NCBI RefSeq assembly: GCF_900116435.1
Contig: NZ_FPAZ01000003.1
Coordinates: forward strand, 198,428 to 262,427
DNA: 64,000 nucleotides
Reading direction: 5' to 3'
Source: Pseudoalteromonas lipolytica
Lineage (GTDB): Bacteria > Pseudomonadota > Gammaproteobacteria > Enterobacterales > Alteromonadaceae
The notes under the pieces are model-generated. The model was not told the origin of the DNA. It saw only the letters and a list, made by a program, of their open reading frames with translations, and did no database searches. Below, piece by piece: positions 61,612 to 64,000 of the stretch; within the stretch, counting starts at the first letter, position 1, and each line of letters begins with the position of its first letter. Position numbers and translations under genes: made by a program.

Positions 61612-62376
61612 TTACTCACTGACTAAGCTTGGACGTTCAACACGGTACGCCTCAAGTTTAAGTTCAATATTGAGTGGGCTCTCGCCTTGAGCAATCGCAA
61701 TAATGCCTTCAGCAAGTAATTCGTGATACAGCATTTTTTGTTCAATCTGTTGTTTTAGCTTATTTGCCATTGGCAGGAACAATAAATTAGCTAAACCGAC
61801 GCCGTAAATCGTCGCAATAAACGCCGTTGCAACGCCTGCGCCTAACTTTTCTGGGTCAGTAATAAATTGCATTGCCTGAATAAGGCCAAGCACGGCCCCT
61901 AATATGCCAATTGTGGGGCTATAGCCGCCCATTGCTTCATACACGCGACTGACTTCTAACAGACGTTCGCGTTCAAGCATTAAATCAATTTCTAGCGTAT
62001 CTCTGAGCTTATTTTCGCCGGCGCCATCAACAAGCAAGCTTAAACCTTTTGCAGCATAGGGGTCTGGGTGCGCAAGCGCTTCAGACTCTAAAACTAAATA
62101 CCCTTCTTGACGCGCTTTTTGTGACCACCGCTTCACTTGCTCAATCGCGGCGTCCACATCATGATAAGGCGGAAAAAACACCCAGTGACTAATTTTCAGC
62201 GTTTTAGTAAACACACTGCCTGGCGTTTGCAGCATGACCGCACCTAAAGTTCCGCCAAGTACAATAATTAAGGCAGGACCATTGAACAAAGCACTGACAA
62301 CCCCTCCCTCAAGCGCGTAGCCGAAGGTTATGGCACTAATAGCAACGATTAATCCAAGAAAAGACAGCTTATCCAC
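61612..62376 (-). CDS. motC: MotA-type flagellar motor protein MotC
   Basis: 254 residues with four membrane helices. GTG at 62376 (protein [13 protein letters not shown]) is preferred because the family begins with M-D-x-L/S; GTG at 62388 is an alternative, and both overlap cheB. Signature: [22 protein letters not shown], and [23 protein letters not shown] with the proline/glycine region of MotA proteins. Stator channel partner of MotD. Confidence 0.9.
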   Translation of the reverse strand: MDKLSFLGLIVAISAITFGYALEGGVVSALFNGPALIIVLGGTLGAVMLQTPGSVFTKTLKISHWVFFPPYHDVDAAIEQVKRWSQKARQEGYLVLESEALAHPDPYAAKGLSLLVDGAGENKLRDTLEIDLMLERERLLEVSRVYEAMGGYSPTIGILGAVLGLIQAMQFITDPEKLGAGVATAFIATIYGVGLANLLFLPMANKLKQQIEQKMLYHELLAEGIIAIAQGESPLNIELKLEAYRVERPSLVSE

Positions 62377-63505
62377 AGCCAGTCTCACGTATTAAGCGTG
62401 TAGCAACATCATTAAGAGCTAGGTTTTCACTGGCTAAACCCGCATTAGCAACGGCCTGTGGCATACCATAAACCACACTGGTTTTTTCATCTTGTGCCCA
62501 AATAGTGGCTCCCACTTGCTTCAGCATGCGAGCACCATCACGACCATCAGCCCCCATACCAGTCAGCACCACCGCTAATACATCACCACCAAATGCTTTT
62601 GCAGCACTGGCAAATGTCACATCGACACTGGGTTTATAGGTAATACGCGGACTGTCATCTTCAAACACACGCAGTGTGCGTGCAGAGCCACGTCCCTCTA
62701 TCAGCATTTGCTGACCACCCGGTGCTAAATACGCAGTGCCAGACATCAGTCTGTCACCCTGCTGTGCTTCTTTCACATTGATTTTACACAGGCCATTTAA
62801 ACGTGCAGCAAACGCTGGCGTGAATGCAGCCGGCATATGTTGAATAAGTAATATGGGGTGCGGAAAATTAGCAGGTAGTTGCGTTAATATTGTTTGCAGC
62901 GCAACGGGGCCACCTGTCGAAGTGCCAATTGCAACAACTTGGTACTGCTTCCCTGACGCTCTAACATTACTCGACGGCGAAGGCGCTGCGGGAGTTGAAC
63001 GGCTAAAACTACGATCTGGCTGAACAATGCCGCCAGTTCGCGTGCTAGTTGCAGGTGTCGGGGACGCCGGACGAGGTGAAGTCAAAGGACGTGTAAAACG
63101 AGAAATACGGCGACGCCCTATTTCCTTTACTTTATTTTGTAGTAAGGCAATCGCTTCTTCATTGTTTCTTGCAATGTCTTCAAACTTTTTAGGCAAGAAA
63201 TCAAGCGCCCCCGCGTCCAGTGCATCTAGCGTGGCTGTTGCACCATCTCGGGTTAACGAAGAAAACATTAATATTGGCGTAGGCGTTGCTGCCATAATTT
63301 CTTTAACAGCACTAATGCCGTCAAGTACCGGCATTTCAACATCCATTGTAATAACGTCTGGTTTTAGCTCACGCGCTTTATCAACTGCTTCGCGGCCATT
63401 TACAGCAAACCCTATTACCTGAATGTCGCTGTCTTGCTCTAATATTTCGCTTACTCTGCGACGAAAAAAGCTTGAATCATCAACAACTAATACTTTGACT
63501 GCCAT
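62369..63505 (-). CDS. cheB: Chemotaxis methylesterase CheB
   Basis: 378 residues from the ATG at 63505 with GAGAG at good distance; a GTG at 63511 is two codons upstream. Receiver domain (1-120) with phospho-acceptor D55 in [10 protein letters not shown], a Ser/Thr/Pro/Arg-rich linker (about 135-185), and the methylesterase domain with the catalytic S196 in GTSTGGP and [16 protein letters not shown]. It removes methyl groups from chemoreceptor glutamates. Downstream of cheA; overlaps motC. Confidence 0.96.
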   Translation of the reverse strand: MAVKVLVVDDSSFFRRRVSEILEQDSDIQVIGFAVNGREAVDKARELKPDVITMDVEMPVLDGISAVKEIMAATPTPILMFSSLTRDGATATLDALDAGALDFLPKKFEDIARNNEEAIALLQNKVKEIGRRRISRFTRPLTSPRPASPTPATSTRTGGIVQPDRSFSRSTPAAPSPSSNVRASGKQYQVVAIGTSTGGPVALQTILTQLPANFPHPILLIQHMPAAFTPAFAARLNGLCKINVKEAQQGDRLMSGTAYLAPGGQQMLIEGRGSARTLRVFEDDSPRITYKPSVDVTFASAAKAFGGDVLAVVLTGMGADGRDGARMLKQVGATIWAQDEKTSVVYGMPQAVANAGLASENLALNDVATRLIRETGCG

Positions 63506-63580
63506 TAGCACTCTCTTGTTATTTATGCCATAAAGTGCAGCATATTAGCTGCACTTTAAAATTATTGAGCCTAACTATTA

Positions 63581-64000
63581 TTAGCCAACGTAATGTTTTA
63601 GCATACTTGGTACATCTAAAATCAGTGCAATGCCACCATCAGAAGTGATTGTTGCGCCTGCCATACCTGGTGTACCTTGCAGTAAAGCATCGAGAGGTTT
63701 TATCACCACCTCTTCTTGACCAATTAATGAGTCAACGACAAAGCCCACTTGCTTAGTACCAATCTGTACGATAACCACATGACCTTCTGCTTTACGCTCT
63801 TGGCGATTGGCTCCTTTCACTAACCAATGTTGTAAATAAAATAATGGAATCGCTTTTTTACGGACAATAATTGTCAGTTGCCCATCGACAACGTTGGTCT
63901 TTGTTAAATCAAGATGGAAAATTTCACTCACCCCAGCCAGTGGTAAAGCAAAGGTTTGCTCACCCACAATAACCATCAGAGTCGGCAAGATTGCCAGTGT
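63581..64000 (-). CDS. cheA: Chemotaxis histidine kinase CheA, C-terminal part (truncated by window edge)
   Basis: The frame is open to the right edge. The visible 139 residues are the CheW-like regulatory (P5) domain: TLAILPTLMVIVGEQTFALPLAGVSEIFHLDLTKTNVVDGQLTIIVRKKAIPLFYLQHWLVKG… and the end GLILDVPSML-like. The kinase domain lies outside the window. Followed by cheB after 75 bp. The start shown by an in-frame TTG at 63988 is not real. Confidence 0.95.
   Translation of the reverse strand, partial: TLAILPTLMVIVGEQTFALPLAGVSEIFHLDLTKTNVVDGQLTIIVRKKAIPLFYLQHWLVKGANRQERKAEGHVVIVQIGTKQVGFVVDSLIGQEEVVIKPLDALLQGTPGMAGATITSDGGIALILDVPSMLKHYVG

Noticed and set aside
1-64000. tRNA, rRNA, CRISPR, prophage or IS elements
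   Set aside because: Scanning intergenic gaps by eye found none of these; a tRNA search program should confirm.

Overview
The window looks like ordinary chromosomal sequence of a marine gammaproteobacterium, most likely Pseudoalteromonas or a close Alteromonadales relative. The reasons are low-to-moderate GC, dense short operons, protein sequences close to Shewanella/Vibrio/Pseudoalteromonas families, a polar-flagellum type chemotaxis cluster (cheA-cheB-motC-motD-parC-parP-cheW) and a complete ccmABCDEFGHI operon. I saw no rRNA, tRNA, CRISPR array, phage or insertion sequence. The only mobile-looking DNA is a MITE-like intergenic repeat near 57.8-58.15 kb.

Layout. 0-6.1 kb: the end of an unidentified gene, then aroC-prmB (minus) divergent from smrB and an AEC transporter, then a SDR/ASCH/RidA operon and sixA. 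6.3-12.2 kb: a signal-less M16 metalloprotease, a PAS-GGDEF-EAL protein, a small membrane protein and a DUF4234 protein. 12.2-18.8 kb (minus): a six-gene RDD-SpoIIM-DUF4129-DUF4350-MoxR-DUF58 operon. 19-24.4 kb: efpL, a YjbR protein, a GNAT enzyme and fadIJ with a FadR-like operator. 24.7-31.6 kb (plus): a second MoxR operon (MoxR-DUF58-DUF4381-VWA-VWA/TPR-BatD), followed by an ECF sigma factor with a DUF3379 partner. 33-40.5 kb: an aromatic/aspartate aminotransferase, a GAF protein, a REC-PP2C-HATPase/STAS partner-switch pair, yciH and a large Cache-PAS-GGDEF-EAL protein. 40.6-45.4 kb: pheL-pheA with a full attenuator, dsbB, a small membrane protein, a ComEA-like protein, SOS-controlled yebG and putP. 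45.8-54.8 kb: a HDOD/degenerate-EAL protein, mlaA and the ccm operon. 54.9-64 kb: a FliK-like protein, an orphan FlhB C-domain protein, the MITE region, and the chemotaxis/motor operon running off the right edge inside cheA.

How the genes work together. Aromatic amino-acid synthesis is represented by aroC, pheA and the aminotransferase. fadI and fadJ form one beta-oxidation complex. The nine ccm genes form a complete System I cytochrome c maturation pathway, and dsbB adds periplasmic disulfide formation. Three c-di-GMP-type proteins, the partner switch, the ECF pair and the chemotaxis operon make this a signalling-rich stretch. The two MoxR/VWA operons sit only 6 kb apart on opposite strands.

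The best regulatory finds, all read from the sequence, are a 17-codon Phe-rich leader peptide with mutually exclusive hairpins before pheA, a perfect 15-bp GGTCTGACC-core palindrome before fadI, and a LexA-type box before yebG. The most open functional questions are the RDD/SpoIIM/MoxR operon, the ECF-DUF3379 pair, and the FliK-like/FlhB-C pair. Several starts were moved from the longest possible ORF to internal codons, for reasons given per gene.
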